Positions 41,147-48,158 of a stretch of DNA of 64,000 nucleotides are shown here, piece after piece. The number at the start of each line of letters is the position of its first letter. The stretch's first letter is position 1. The stretch covers positions 1,142,582 to 1,206,581 of the forward strand of contig NZ_CP011097.1 in the NCBI RefSeq assembly GCF_000955905.1, written 5' to 3'. The notes under the pieces are model-generated. The model was not told where the DNA came from. It did not search any database and saw only the letters and a list, made by a program, of their open reading frames with translations. The translations under genes and the position numbers were made by a program. The stretch is from Candidatus Nitrosotenuis cloacae. GTDB lineage: Archaea; Thermoproteota; Nitrososphaeria; Nitrososphaerales; Nitrosopumilaceae.

Positions 41147-42625
41147 TTAGGACTTTAATTTGATGATTCCGTTTGTTATCAGATACTGGATTCCATTGAC
41201 AAAGTCCTTATCAGTGGTTTGTCCCTGTGCCCAGAATTTGGCAGCATCCTTTACCCAAGCTGGTATGGTGTCGCTTTTTGCGCTAGCTGTGGTGCTTGAT
41301 GGAATTTTGATTATTTTTTGATTGATCAAATATTGGAGTCCAGACACAAAGTCCTTATCAGTAATTTTGCCGTCTGCCCAGAATTGTGCATTGCTCTTAA
41401 TCCAGGATGGAATTACAATGTCGCCCTTTGGCGGTATGTCTTTTGGTGGTGTGGTAGAGGTTCCAGCCTGAACGTCAACATCAAATGTTACAAATCCTGC
41501 CTTTGCAGAGTCAGGAGCAGTTTCAGGACCGGTGCCAGAGACATAAATCGCATAAGTCGTCTTGCCGGATTCTTTGATGTCAATAGTGGTACGGACCTGT
41601 CCTCCAGTGGTAAAGAGTGTGTCTCGATTGTCCTCATTTGCAACTGAACGAATTGGCTTTGCACCGTCTGCAGTCATCTCCACTACCAGTATATCATAGT
41701 GGACTTGGCTTACGAATTCTTCCTGATTTGCGCTACGCTTAAAGTCAATTATCATGTCCATTGGGCATCCTTGCATTGGTTTTTGTGGTGAGTATTTTAC
41801 ATTGATTATCATGGTGTTTGTGTTTGTGTTCTTTGTGACAAATGCAAATTGGTCAGTGATTGCAGGGCAGTTCTTGTCTCGTATCACCTCACCGCTGTCT
41901 TTTTCTTTCTCAAACGGATCTTTCTTTACGTCTTTTTGATAGTCCAATAATTCGAATCTATATTCTTGTGGCGGAACGCCTGATGAAACATGGGCATAAG
42001 TGTCGGCCTTTACTGGGAATGGAAAATTATCTACAACCCAGACATTGTTTATTTTGCCTCCTGTCTTCCAGGATATACGCACAGTGTCAAAGATCCCATC
42101 AGGAACTGCTATTTTTTCCTCAGATGATGGAAGGATTTGTTCGCCTCCAATGTTGCCGATCTTTCCCCAAGATGGCATTGCGAATTTTTTTGGTCCCTTA
42201 CCAGTACTATCTTTAATGTCTCCAGTTGCATATGCTGAGAGCCATGACAAAGATGACTTGAATGCAGCTGCATATGGAACCATGTTCTTGCTGCTACCAA
42301 TTGGTTCTGCAGCAATTTTACCTAGATTGATTGTTCCCTTGTGGGTCTTGCCACCATCTTTTACTAGAGTCTTTAGATGCCATTGGTTTTCGCTTCCGAC
42401 TTGTTGATCGCCTTCCACCCAAAAGTCAATCTGGAATTTGGTGCAATCCTTATAGTAAACATGACATAGTGAATAGCTAAAGTAATCTCCTTTTTTGAGT
42501 CCCTCCCCAACAAACCAAGAACCCTCCTTACTTACGCCACCGGCTTGGACCTGAGCGCTTGCGCCATGAACTAATCCGGATGAGATTAGAGAAATAGCAA
42601 GTAATGCAACTAAAACTGTCTTCAA
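41147..42625 (-). CDS. secreted protein with tandem C-terminal repeats
   Basis: A 492-residue exported protein. The signal peptide is residues 1-24 (cut after A-S-A). Residues 25-230 form a beta-rich domain similar to that of the following gene. A Cys pair (C257, C287 region) is near the middle, and residues 270-385 resemble an Ig-like domain. The C-terminus has two copies, about residues 405-440 and 455-490, of the I-P-x-W-I/V-K-x-x-A-x-F-W-A repeat (ending D-K-D-F-V-x-G-I/L-Q-Y-L-I) that is common in thaumarchaeal surface proteins. Likely cell-envelope function. Confidence 0.75.
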   Translation of the reverse strand: MKTVLVALLAISLISSGLVHGASAQVQAGGVSKEGSWFVGEGLKKGDYFSYSLCHVYYKDCTKFQIDFWVEGDQQVGSENQWHLKTLVKDGGKTHKGTINLGKIAAEPIGSSKNMVPYAAAFKSSLSWLSAYATGDIKDSTGKGPKKFAMPSWGKIGNIGGEQILPSSEEKIAVPDGIFDTVRISWKTGGKINNVWVVDNFPFPVKADTYAHVSSGVPPQEYRFELLDYQKDVKKDPFEKEKDSGEVIRDKNCPAITDQFAFVTKNTNTNTMIINVKYSPQKPMQGCPMDMIIDFKRSANQEEFVSQVHYDILVVEMTADGAKPIRSVANEDNRDTLFTTGGQVRTTIDIKESGKTTYAIYVSGTGPETAPDSAKAGFVTFDVDVQAGTSTTPPKDIPPKGDIVIPSWIKSNAQFWADGKITDKDFVSGLQYLINQKIIKIPSSTTASAKSDTIPAWVKDAAKFWAQGQTTDKDFVNGIQYLITNGIIKLKS

Positions 42626-42711
42626 GTGATTACTATAGTTGATTTTGGATAGTTAAACGTTATTCAGCTGAGCTAAGCAAATATAGAGGCAGTTGGGTTT
42701 GCCAAATAGAA

Positions 42712-42888
42712 ATGTGCGAATGCGCCAAAATTCACATGTTTGAAATAGAATTCAAGCTTGCCGGAATGACAGTTGTTCCAACGCACAAAAACTGCGGCAA
42801 TCCGCTAAACGGGCCACAGCTGGAAAAATTCCAAAAAGAACTAGTAAAGTCATGGGGCTTAGATCCTGAAGACGAAAAACTCATCTAG
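42712..42888 (+). CDS. 58-residue protein with N-terminal C-x-C motif
   Basis: A small gene, ATG 42712 to TAG 42888, encoding 58 residues that begin M-C-E-C-A-K-I-H and have a further Cys at 28, near H25 (T-H-K-N-C-G-N). Two Cys close to the start plus a C/H pair could bind metal. The rest is amphipathic and ends acidic. A TATA-like CAAATATA at 42678-42685 lies about 30 bases upstream. It is not a family I recognise. It lies 38 bases from the 3' end of the convergent metallothionein-like gene. Confidence 0.55.
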   Translation: MCECAKIHMFEIEFKLAGMTVVPTHKNCGNPLNGPQLEKFQKELVKSWGLDPEDEKLI

Positions 42889-42925
42889 TAATAATTAAAA
42901 AATAAAAACAAAAAGTAGGTTAAGT

Positions 42926-43072
42926 TTAACTTAACTCTGCTACTGCTTCTTTACAAACAGAAGCCTTGCATTTACAATCGGCGCTGCATAGACAGTGACC
43001 TTGCATTTCGCAATCACAAGTAAAGTCTGGATCGCCGCTGTCTGCTTCGCAACCGCAAGCTTGATCTACCAT
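42926..43072 (-). CDS. metallothionein-like Cys-rich protein, 48 residues
   Basis: A 48-residue gene (ATG 43072, TAA at 42928-42926) with nine cysteines: C6, C8, C19, C21, C27, C29, C33, C35 and C40, plus His26. Four C-x-C pairs plus one single Cys, with many acidic residues and no aromatics except one Phe, is the hallmark of metallothioneins. It should bind Cu(I) or Zn(II) in thiolate clusters. A TATA-like CTTTAAAAC (43102-43094 on minus) is 26 bases upstream. It does not match a named metallothionein family that I can recall. Ammonia oxidisers depend on copper, so copper storage or buffering is a reasonable inference. Confidence 0.75.
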   Translation of the reverse strand: MVDQACGCEADSGDPDFTCDCEMQGHCLCSADCKCKASVCKEAVAELS

Positions 43073-43093
43073 AAACTAATGACCGCTCGGAGG

Positions 43094-43102
43094 GTTTTAA
43101 AG
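43094..43102 (-). promoter_or_regulatory. TATA box of the metallothionein-like gene
   Basis: Minus-strand CTTTAAAAC is centred 26 bases before the ATG at 43072, which supports transcription of the small gene without a leader. Confidence 0.55.
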
Positions 43103-43131
43103 GTTATCAAGATTGTATTGAAAAAAACACC

Positions 43132-44010
43132 TCACGCATAATTTTGCAAGTGTATCAGATTGTTTGCTGTTTTGTGCAATAACATGGCTTGCTGTTCCAG
43201 TTTAGTTGGGTCATGCTCCAAGTCCAGTGCAGTCTTTAGAACGTGAATGAGCTCTGGTTTTTTGTGGATTGAATCTCGTATGGATATGATGTTGTTTTTG
43301 TTCAGATATCCCAGATAAAAGTAGCAATCAGAGAGCAATGAATTTGCTACCAGATATTCGTACTTTTTTTGAATTATCACACCATGATTGTTGTTTTCAG
43401 TCATGTCTGAAAATCCAATCGTGGACTTCATCATTCTTTCCAATAATGATGGTGTGGCTCGCTCAAGGCCTAGAATTTCCTCTATGCCAGAAAAGGTTAC
43501 ATTTTTGGTGTTTTTTACAAACTTGCGGATAAACCCAAGCATGTGAGTAGGGCTGCGAGGTTTTGCATTCAGCAATACCAGTCCATCACAGACAAGATAT
43601 GATGCACATTTGATCCATATTGCAGAGAAAGGATCATCTAGGTTTTGTTTTGCCTTTGTGGCAAAAAAAGCCGCATCCACAAGACAGCTTTTTGCACAGG
43701 CGTTTCGTATTTTGTCTTGTTTTTCCTTTATGTTAGTCAGTAAGGTTCGTAGTTTCCATTGCGGATCAGAGAGAATTTGCATTGATTCGTATTTTTGTAG
43801 TACATCAGAGCTTGACTCGTCTATTTTTCCATGATGGATTCGTATGATTTGATCATCCAGTGTAGCGATGGCATCCTTTTGTATTAAATCATCAAATACT
43901 GTGAGATTGTATTCGCAGCAATCAAGTGTGGTTTGGTGCACCTTGCAACCCCCAAAGCCTACCGTACTGTTTGATAATCCAAGTTTTGGTATCATGTCTT
44001 TTATTTGCAC
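43132..44010 (-). CDS. hypothetical protein, 292 residues
   Basis: Not recognised. A soluble, mainly helical protein with clustered cysteines near the N-terminus (C22, C31, C32) and others at about C104 and C108 (N-A-C-A-K-S-C), which could bind metal. Central helices carry A-F-F-A-T-K-A-K-Q-N-L-D-D-P (about 114-127). No signal peptide is seen. It stands alone between the metallothionein-like gene and tRNA-Glu. Confidence 0.5.
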   Translation of the reverse strand: MQIKDMIPKLGLSNSTVGFGGCKVHQTTLDCCEYNLTVFDDLIQKDAIATLDDQIIRIHHGKIDESSSDVLQKYESMQILSDPQWKLRTLLTNIKEKQDKIRNACAKSCLVDAAFFATKAKQNLDDPFSAIWIKCASYLVCDGLVLLNAKPRSPTHMLGFIRKFVKNTKNVTFSGIEEILGLERATPSLLERMMKSTIGFSDMTENNNHGVIIQKKYEYLVANSLLSDCYFYLGYLNKNNIISIRDSIHKKPELIHVLKTALDLEHDPTKLEQQAMLLHKTANNLIHLQNYA

Positions 44011-44089
44011 AGAAAAAATTTCTTTACTAATTTTCTTAAAGATTCCAATGATTATTTTTTAACCAATCAATCTAATCGACAGCCATTCC

Positions 44090-44097
44090 TTTAAATT
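44090..44097 (+). promoter_or_regulatory. TATA box of tRNA-Glu
   Basis: TTTAAATT lies 26-33 bases upstream of the mature tRNA 5' end, matching archaeal tRNA promoters. Confidence 0.6.
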
Positions 44098-44122
44098 GCT
44101 AGAATCCACCGCTTTTTTTGAA

Positions 44123-44198
44123 GCTCCTGTGGTGTAGTCCGGTTAAGCATACTGCCCTCTCAAGGCAGTGATCCCGGGTTCAAATCCCGGCGGGAGCA
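44123..44198 (+). tRNA. tRNA-Glu(CTC)
   Basis: The acceptor GCTCCTG pairs with CGGGAGC (one T-G), with discriminator A at 44198. The anticodon stem is CTGCC/GGCAG around the loop CTCTCAA, giving anticodon CTC. The T-arm is CCGGG-TTCAAAT-CCCGG. There is no intron. CCA is not encoded. Confidence 0.92.
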
Positions 44199-44208
44199 TT
44201 ATTTTTGA

Positions 44209-44643
44209 TTATAATTCCAGCCGATATGTTTTCGCATACTGCTCAAAGCCCAGTGAATCATAGAATTTGTGCGCAGCGATTCTCTTGTTTCCAGACTCTA
44301 GGCGTATTCTAAAGCATTTTTTCTTTTTTGCCATCATTATACAGTGATGGATTAATGCTTTGCCAATTCCTGCTCTTCTGTAATATGACGACACCACCAA
44401 GTCAGGAATGTACAGTTCTGATTTGGTGTGGTTTAGCTTTGGGACAAGCATTACACTTACCAATCCAACTAGATTGGAGTCATGAATGGCTACGAATAGT
44501 TGTTTTTGCTTGATGTATTGTGTGATTTTTCCCTCAAAGATTGTCTGCTCGGTTTTTGTTTTTGGTTTTGGCCTATCCAGATCATACAACAAGCCCAGTA
44601 TTGGTGTGATGTCGTTTTTTGTTGCAGGCCTAATTCGCACCAT
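44209..44643 (-). CDS. GNAT family N-acetyltransferase
   Basis: A 144-residue GNAT protein from the ATG at 44643, giving the typical start M-V-R-I-R-P-A-T-K-N-D. The acetyl-CoA loop is Y-Y-R-R-A-G-I-G-K-A-L (about 87-97), and the last strand is F-Y-D-S-L-G-F-E-Q (about 127-135). The frame extends upstream to 44724, but that would overlap the divergent gene and adds no family similarity. The substrate is unknown. Confidence 0.8.
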   Translation of the reverse strand: MVRIRPATKNDITPILGLLYDLDRPKPKTKTEQTIFEGKITQYIKQKQLFVAIHDSNLVGLVSVMLVPKLNHTKSELYIPDLVVSSYYRRAGIGKALIHHCIMMAKKKKCFRIRLESGNKRIAAHKFYDSLGFEQYAKTYRLEL

Positions 44644-44717
44644 ACCATCACATAGACAAACTCGGATAAATCTTGCAAGAATTTTGCACTTAAATAACAT
44701 CAAACCAATATCATACC

Positions 44718-45377
44718 ATGTCACTCAAAAACATCCCACTAAAATTACAATATAGAACAGACAGAGACAATCTGGTGACCGAGTTTTTTATCCCATGTTT
44801 ATCAAATTCTATTGAATATGACAGGGCAGTTCAGTTTGTCACGCTAAAGAGTATCTCCACATTATCTCTAGGATTACAAAACTTTGCAGACCATGATGGT
44901 AAAATTAGAATCATCACAGGTCACAGATACGCCACAAACGATCTGGACGTTTTGGGTAAGATATTCAACAAAAAGAACGGAACGTTTTCTGTCAGTGCAA
45001 TTCGTGGCCATAAATTAGAAGTCCTCCAAAGAATGGTTCAAAAAAACAAGATTCAAATCAAAATAGCAATTCCTCGATCAGAGCATGTGGATGGGTCATT
45101 CTCTGAGAGAATAGGCATATTTCGAGACGAGGAAGGTGAAATGGTCGCATACACAGGCACCTCAAATGAAACATTCAACACGGAAAACCGCAATTTTGAA
45201 TCAATTGACGTCTACACGTCATGGAGTGACAGGCCACGAGTAGACATCAAGATAAGTGACTTTGAGAGACTATGGAACAACGAGACAAAATATGTCCAGG
45301 TGTACGACTTTACCTATGCATATCAGAATAATCTTCTAAAGTATGATTCAAACTGGGCAATAGAGACGCTTAGCTAA
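44718..45377 (+). CDS. stand-alone PLD-like (HKD-type) domain protein
   Basis: A 219-residue protein that resembles the phospholipase-D-like domain usually found at the N-terminus of superfamily 2 helicases and some restriction proteins. Key stretches: I-R-I-I-T-G-H-R-Y-A-T-N-D-L (about 55-68), the His-containing segment S-A-I-R-G-H-K-L-E-V-L (about 92-102) and A-Y-T-G-T-S-N-E-T-F-N (about 144-154), where a G-S-x-N motif is expected. The helicase part is absent, and no helicase gene is adjacent. Only one HKD-type site is visible, so it would need to dimerise or is not catalytic. Role unknown. Confidence 0.6.
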   Translation: MSLKNIPLKLQYRTDRDNLVTEFFIPCLSNSIEYDRAVQFVTLKSISTLSLGLQNFADHDGKIRIITGHRYATNDLDVLGKIFNKKNGTFSVSAIRGHKLEVLQRMVQKNKIQIKIAIPRSEHVDGSFSERIGIFRDEEGEMVAYTGTSNETFNTENRNFESIDVYTSWSDRPRVDIKISDFERLWNNETKYVQVYDFTYAYQNNLLKYDSNWAIETLS

Positions 45378-45945
45378 ACACAAAGCTGGACGCTTCAATG
45401 TTTTTTGTATTCTCTACAAATCGTACGTGTGATATTTTGTAATAGATTACCTCACCTCTTCTCTCTATTACCGCCAGTATTGGTTCTTTTCCCATCTTTG
45501 TTATCTCTTCAATGTTTTTTTGTAGTGTTCCAACCTTTTCCTGTTTTCCCTCAGATAATCCAAAGACCAGATATTTTGCACCCTTTTCCCCAAACTGTCC
45601 ACGCTCATAGACCCTAAAGTCGGATCCAAACCCAAATCCATCTTTTACAGTATATCCGCGGACCCGCAAATCGCGATAAATGAGAAACTTTGTCAGCGTA
45701 TTCTCATCTAGCTTGGAGCAGACAGATAACATCTGCTCAAAACCAATCTTTTTCTTTGCTTTGGACAGATCAAGCTTTTTGTAAAACAAAAAGTACAGCG
45801 CTTCAAATGGTTTTAGCAGAAATTTTCCCTGTCTTGTCTCTCCATAACCCTTGGACTCGAGTTGGTTTTGCATTTCCTTGTTTGATATTATTACATGATC
45901 ATCAAACAATGTGCCTTCTATGTTGGGTTCTGCATCGGAGCTCAT
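45370..45945 (-). CDS. endA: tRNA-intron endonuclease EndA-like subunit without the catalytic His
   Basis: A 191-residue EndA-family protein from the ATG at 45945 (TTG at 45951 also possible). The catalytic-domain words I-Y-R-D-L-R-V-R-G-Y-x-V-K (about 89-101) and G-S-D-F-R-V-Y-E-R-G are clear. Tyr113 and Lys170 (Y-Y-K) match two of the three catalytic residues. The His expected about nine residues after the Tyr, just before the K/E-Y-L-V strand, is Gly122. The domain is otherwise well kept. It could be the structural subunit of a heterotetramer, or an enzyme with altered chemistry. It should act on the tRNA-Leu intron in this window. Confidence 0.8.
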   Translation of the reverse strand: MSSDAEPNIEGTLFDDHVIISNKEMQNQLESKGYGETRQGKFLLKPFEALYFLFYKKLDLSKAKKKIGFEQMLSVCSKLDENTLTKFLIYRDLRVRGYTVKDGFGFGSDFRVYERGQFGEKGAKYLVFGLSEGKQEKVGTLQKNIEEITKMGKEPILAVIERRGEVIYYKISHVRFVENTKNIEASSFVFS

Positions 45946-46038
45946 TTGCAAAAAATCATCTCAAATTCCATATAAGCGTGATTAGAGTCCGCTAACCGTT
46001 AAAATATGGGCATTTTGAGGTTTTATTCAGGTGTTATA

Positions 46039-46539
46039 ATGCACGGCGGATGTTATAGAATAGGAAACGGGCAACCTTATGCACGCAAAGAATTCATCAA
46101 GGGCAAGCCCCAAACAAAAATCGCCAAGTTCCAAGGCGGAAAGAGAGGCGAATACGACTATGTCGTCCAGCTTTGCTCAAATGAAAAGATGCAGATTCGC
46201 CACATGGCAATCGAATCAGCCAGACTTGCAGCAAACAAGACACTAGAGCAAACAACTGGCGAGACAGGATACTATTCAGTTCTTAGAATTTACCCACACA
46301 TCTTACTTAGAGAAAACAAAATGATTGCAACTGCCGGAGCAGACAGACTCCAAGAAGGAATGAGGCGTGCATTTGGCAAAGCGGTAAGCTTGGCAGCACG
46401 AGTCCAAAACGGCCAGTGCATCATGGAGATGCATGTCAAAAAGGATCACCTAGAGGCAGCAAAAAAGGCACTGGTTGGCGCATGTGTGAAACTACCAATC
46501 ACACCAAGCATTGTGGTTACCCCAACAAAAAAGAACTAG
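46039..46539 (+). CDS. rpl10e: 50S ribosomal protein L10e (uL16)
   Basis: A 166-residue archaeal L10e/uL16. Words such as C-Y-R at the start, G-x-P-x-x-K-I-x-x-F (about 23-32), R-H-M-A-I-E-S-A-R (about 66-74), Y-P-H-I-L-L-R-E-N-K (about 95-104) and D-R-L-Q-E-G-M-R-R-A-F-G are diagnostic. I chose the ATG at 46039, which has an AGGTG ribosome-binding site five bases upstream and gives the family N-terminus. An in-frame ATG at 46006 would add 11 residues. It sits near the tRNA binding sites of the 50S subunit. It diverges from endA. Confidence 0.92.
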   Translation: MHGGCYRIGNGQPYARKEFIKGKPQTKIAKFQGGKRGEYDYVVQLCSNEKMQIRHMAIESARLAANKTLEQTTGETGYYSVLRIYPHILLRENKMIATAGADRLQEGMRRAFGKAVSLAARVQNGQCIMEMHVKKDHLEAAKKALVGACVKLPITPSIVVTPTKKN

Positions 46540-46796
46540 AGCTTTTCTAAAATTTCAGATCTTCTCTTTGATAGTATTTCTAAAAATTCCGCGAACTCGT
46601 CTTGTGTTGGGTCTCGCTTGAGAACTCTTCTGCACTGATAATGAAATGAGTTGTACAGCCTGCCAAGTATTATTCCATACTTGAAATCATTTGATGATAT
46701 ATGATCTAGTGATTTTGCTATTTGGTGAATCTCCGATATGTTGTGCAGAGCATCGGTAATTTTTTCATTAATTTTTTGCTCCAGTCTTTTGTCCAC
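46536..46796 (-). CDS. hypothetical helical protein, 86 residues
   Basis: Not recognised. An all-helical, charged protein starting at GTG 46796, with C-R-R-V-L-K-R-D-P-T-Q-D-E-F-A-E-F-L (about 54-71) that could be a helix-turn-helix-like pair. There is no metal motif. Its stop overlaps that of the convergent L10e gene by four bases. Confidence 0.5.
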   Translation of the reverse strand: MDKRLEQKINEKITDALHNISEIHQIAKSLDHISSNDFKYGIILGRLYNSFHYQCRRVLKRDPTQDEFAEFLEILSKRRSEILEKL

Positions 46797-46837
46797 ATTC
46801 TAAAATGTACAATCTAAGATTAAAAGCAAACAATTGA

Positions 46838-46844
46838 TTTTAAT
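46838..46844 (+). promoter_or_regulatory. TATA box of tRNA-Gly
   Basis: TTTAATA lies 27-33 bases upstream of the tRNA 5' end at 46871. Confidence 0.55.
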
Positions 46845-46870
46845 AGACTCGCTTTAGTCTATTCGATCAT

Positions 46871-46944
46871 GCGGCTGTAGTATAGCCTGGCCAGTACGCG
46901 GGATTGCCAATTCTGTGACCCGGGTTCAAATCCCGGCAGCCGCA
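46871..46944 (+). tRNA. tRNA-Gly(GCC)
   Basis: The acceptor GCGGCTG pairs with CAGCCGC, with discriminator A at 46944. The anticodon stem is CGGGA/TTCTG (with two G-T pairs) around the loop TTGCCAA, so the anticodon is GCC. The T-arm is CCGGG-TTCAAAT-CCCGG. There is no intron. Confidence 0.9.
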
Positions 46945-47036
46945 TTTGAAATTCCTAAAGAAAAATTCACTAGTTCAAAAGATTTACGATGAAATTTGGA
47001 CATTGGTTTATTATTCATATTAACAAAAGATCAATC

Positions 47037-47735
47037 ATGAATAACACTCACCTAGGATTGTTTGGAATTATAGTACTAGTGTTTGGCGTAATGATATCTC
47101 CAATGTCTACTAGCGCACAAACATATCAGCAAACCATATCGACTGATGCAGACACGCTAAAGGTCGGCATCTCAACGGATCCTGCATCACCAAAGCCAGG
47201 TGAACAATCAAAACTCAAAATCGACTTTCTAAACCCGCAGACAAACCAAATCCAAGAACACATTGACTATACCGTACTGGTAACAAACAATGGCAAATCT
47301 GTGTTTGGCCCAATCCCACTGACTCACACATCACTTGGCACTGCAACAATACCAATGGAATTCAAGGACGGAGAAAACAAGGTCGTAATTGACATACAAG
47401 GAATTCTCTTCAGGCCAATCCCATCAGAAAAGGCTGCATTCTCAATTACAATCGGAGGCAAGCCAGCTGCAGTTCAACCAAAGGTGGCAGAAAAACCAAA
47501 GTCAGAAGTTCCAGCAGTCAAGGATAAAGATGCAACAGTAGGTGCGTCATTGGAGAAGAAAGAAGACAGTAGAGAAACAAAAAAACTTGGCAAACCAAAA
47601 TACGAAGATAACAAAAAATCAAGTGATTCCAAAGACAAGAAAAAAGACGTAAAGAAGGACTCTAAAAAAGACACCAAAAAGAAATCAGACAAAAAGACAG
47701 TCAAGAAACCAGTAAAGCCTACAAAATCATACTAA
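47037..47735 (+). CDS. secreted protein with Ig-like domain and long Lys-rich tail
   Basis: A 232-residue exported protein, from the ATG at 47037, which gives a normal signal peptide (about 1-28, cut near S-A-Q). An in-frame ATG at 46989 would add 16 residues ahead of it. Residues 35-140 are a beta-sandwich-like domain (D-P-A-S-P-K-P-G-E-Q-S-K-L-K-I-D-F). Residues 150-232 are dominated by Lys, Asp, Ser and Pro (K-K-D-V-K-K-D-S-K-K-D-T), with no anchor. The polybasic tail could bind acidic cell-surface polymer. Unknown family. Confidence 0.65.
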   Translation: MNNTHLGLFGIIVLVFGVMISPMSTSAQTYQQTISTDADTLKVGISTDPASPKPGEQSKLKIDFLNPQTNQIQEHIDYTVLVTNNGKSVFGPIPLTHTSLGTATIPMEFKDGENKVVIDIQGILFRPIPSEKAAFSITIGGKPAAVQPKVAEKPKSEVPAVKDKDATVGASLEKKEDSRETKKLGKPKYEDNKKSSDSKDKKKDVKKDSKKDTKKKSDKKTVKKPVKPTKSY

Positions 47736-48157
47736 TGCTTTTCTTGCAGGCCCTTTTTGATAATATCCAGAGCATTTGTAATTTTTTCAGGCCTCGGTAA
47801 CTGGATCATAAACACGTTGTCCTTTCCCACTTGAGAGTGAGGAGATGACAGTGCAAGCATTGATGTGTTTGCCAGAGATTCAAAAAACTCAAGCGACTCG
47901 TTTGCATACAAGAGCAGTTTTTCCTCAATGTCGCCTTCAGAGAAGGTCAAAGACACCTCAACAAAGACATTGCCCAGACCATTCTGTAAAATATTTAGAT
48001 TGGTGTCAACGGATAGCGGCTTGCCTGCCACTTTGGCCATTATCTCATCAAATCTTTTTTCCGCCAAAATAACACAGGGCACCTTGGTACCATTATAGTT
48101 AAACGAGGTAATCCCAACATGAACTCGGTCCATTAGTTTTTTTAGCTCATCATCCAT
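47732..48157 (-). CDS. hypothetical protein coupled to the antiporter gene
   Basis: A 141-residue soluble protein, from the ATG at 48157, one base after the antiporter stop. It contains V-H-V-G-I-T-S-F-N-Y-N-G-T-K-V-P (about 12-27) and a central beta segment with N-V-F-V-E-V-S-L-T-F (about 64-73). It is not recognised. Co-transcription with the cation/proton antiporter hints at a regulatory or accessory role. Confidence 0.55.
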   Translation of the reverse strand: MDDELKKLMDRVHVGITSFNYNGTKVPCVILAEKRFDEIMAKVAGKPLSVDTNLNILQNGLGNVFVEVSLTFSEGDIEEKLLLYANESLEFFESLANTSMLALSSPHSQVGKDNVFMIQLPRPEKITNALDIIKKGLQEKH

Positions 48158-48158
48158 T

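Noticed and set aside
46844-46861. Inverted repeat TAGACT...AGTCTA between the tRNA-Gly TATA box and the tRNA
   Set aside because: The arms are only six bases and such a match is likely by chance in this AT-rich stretch.
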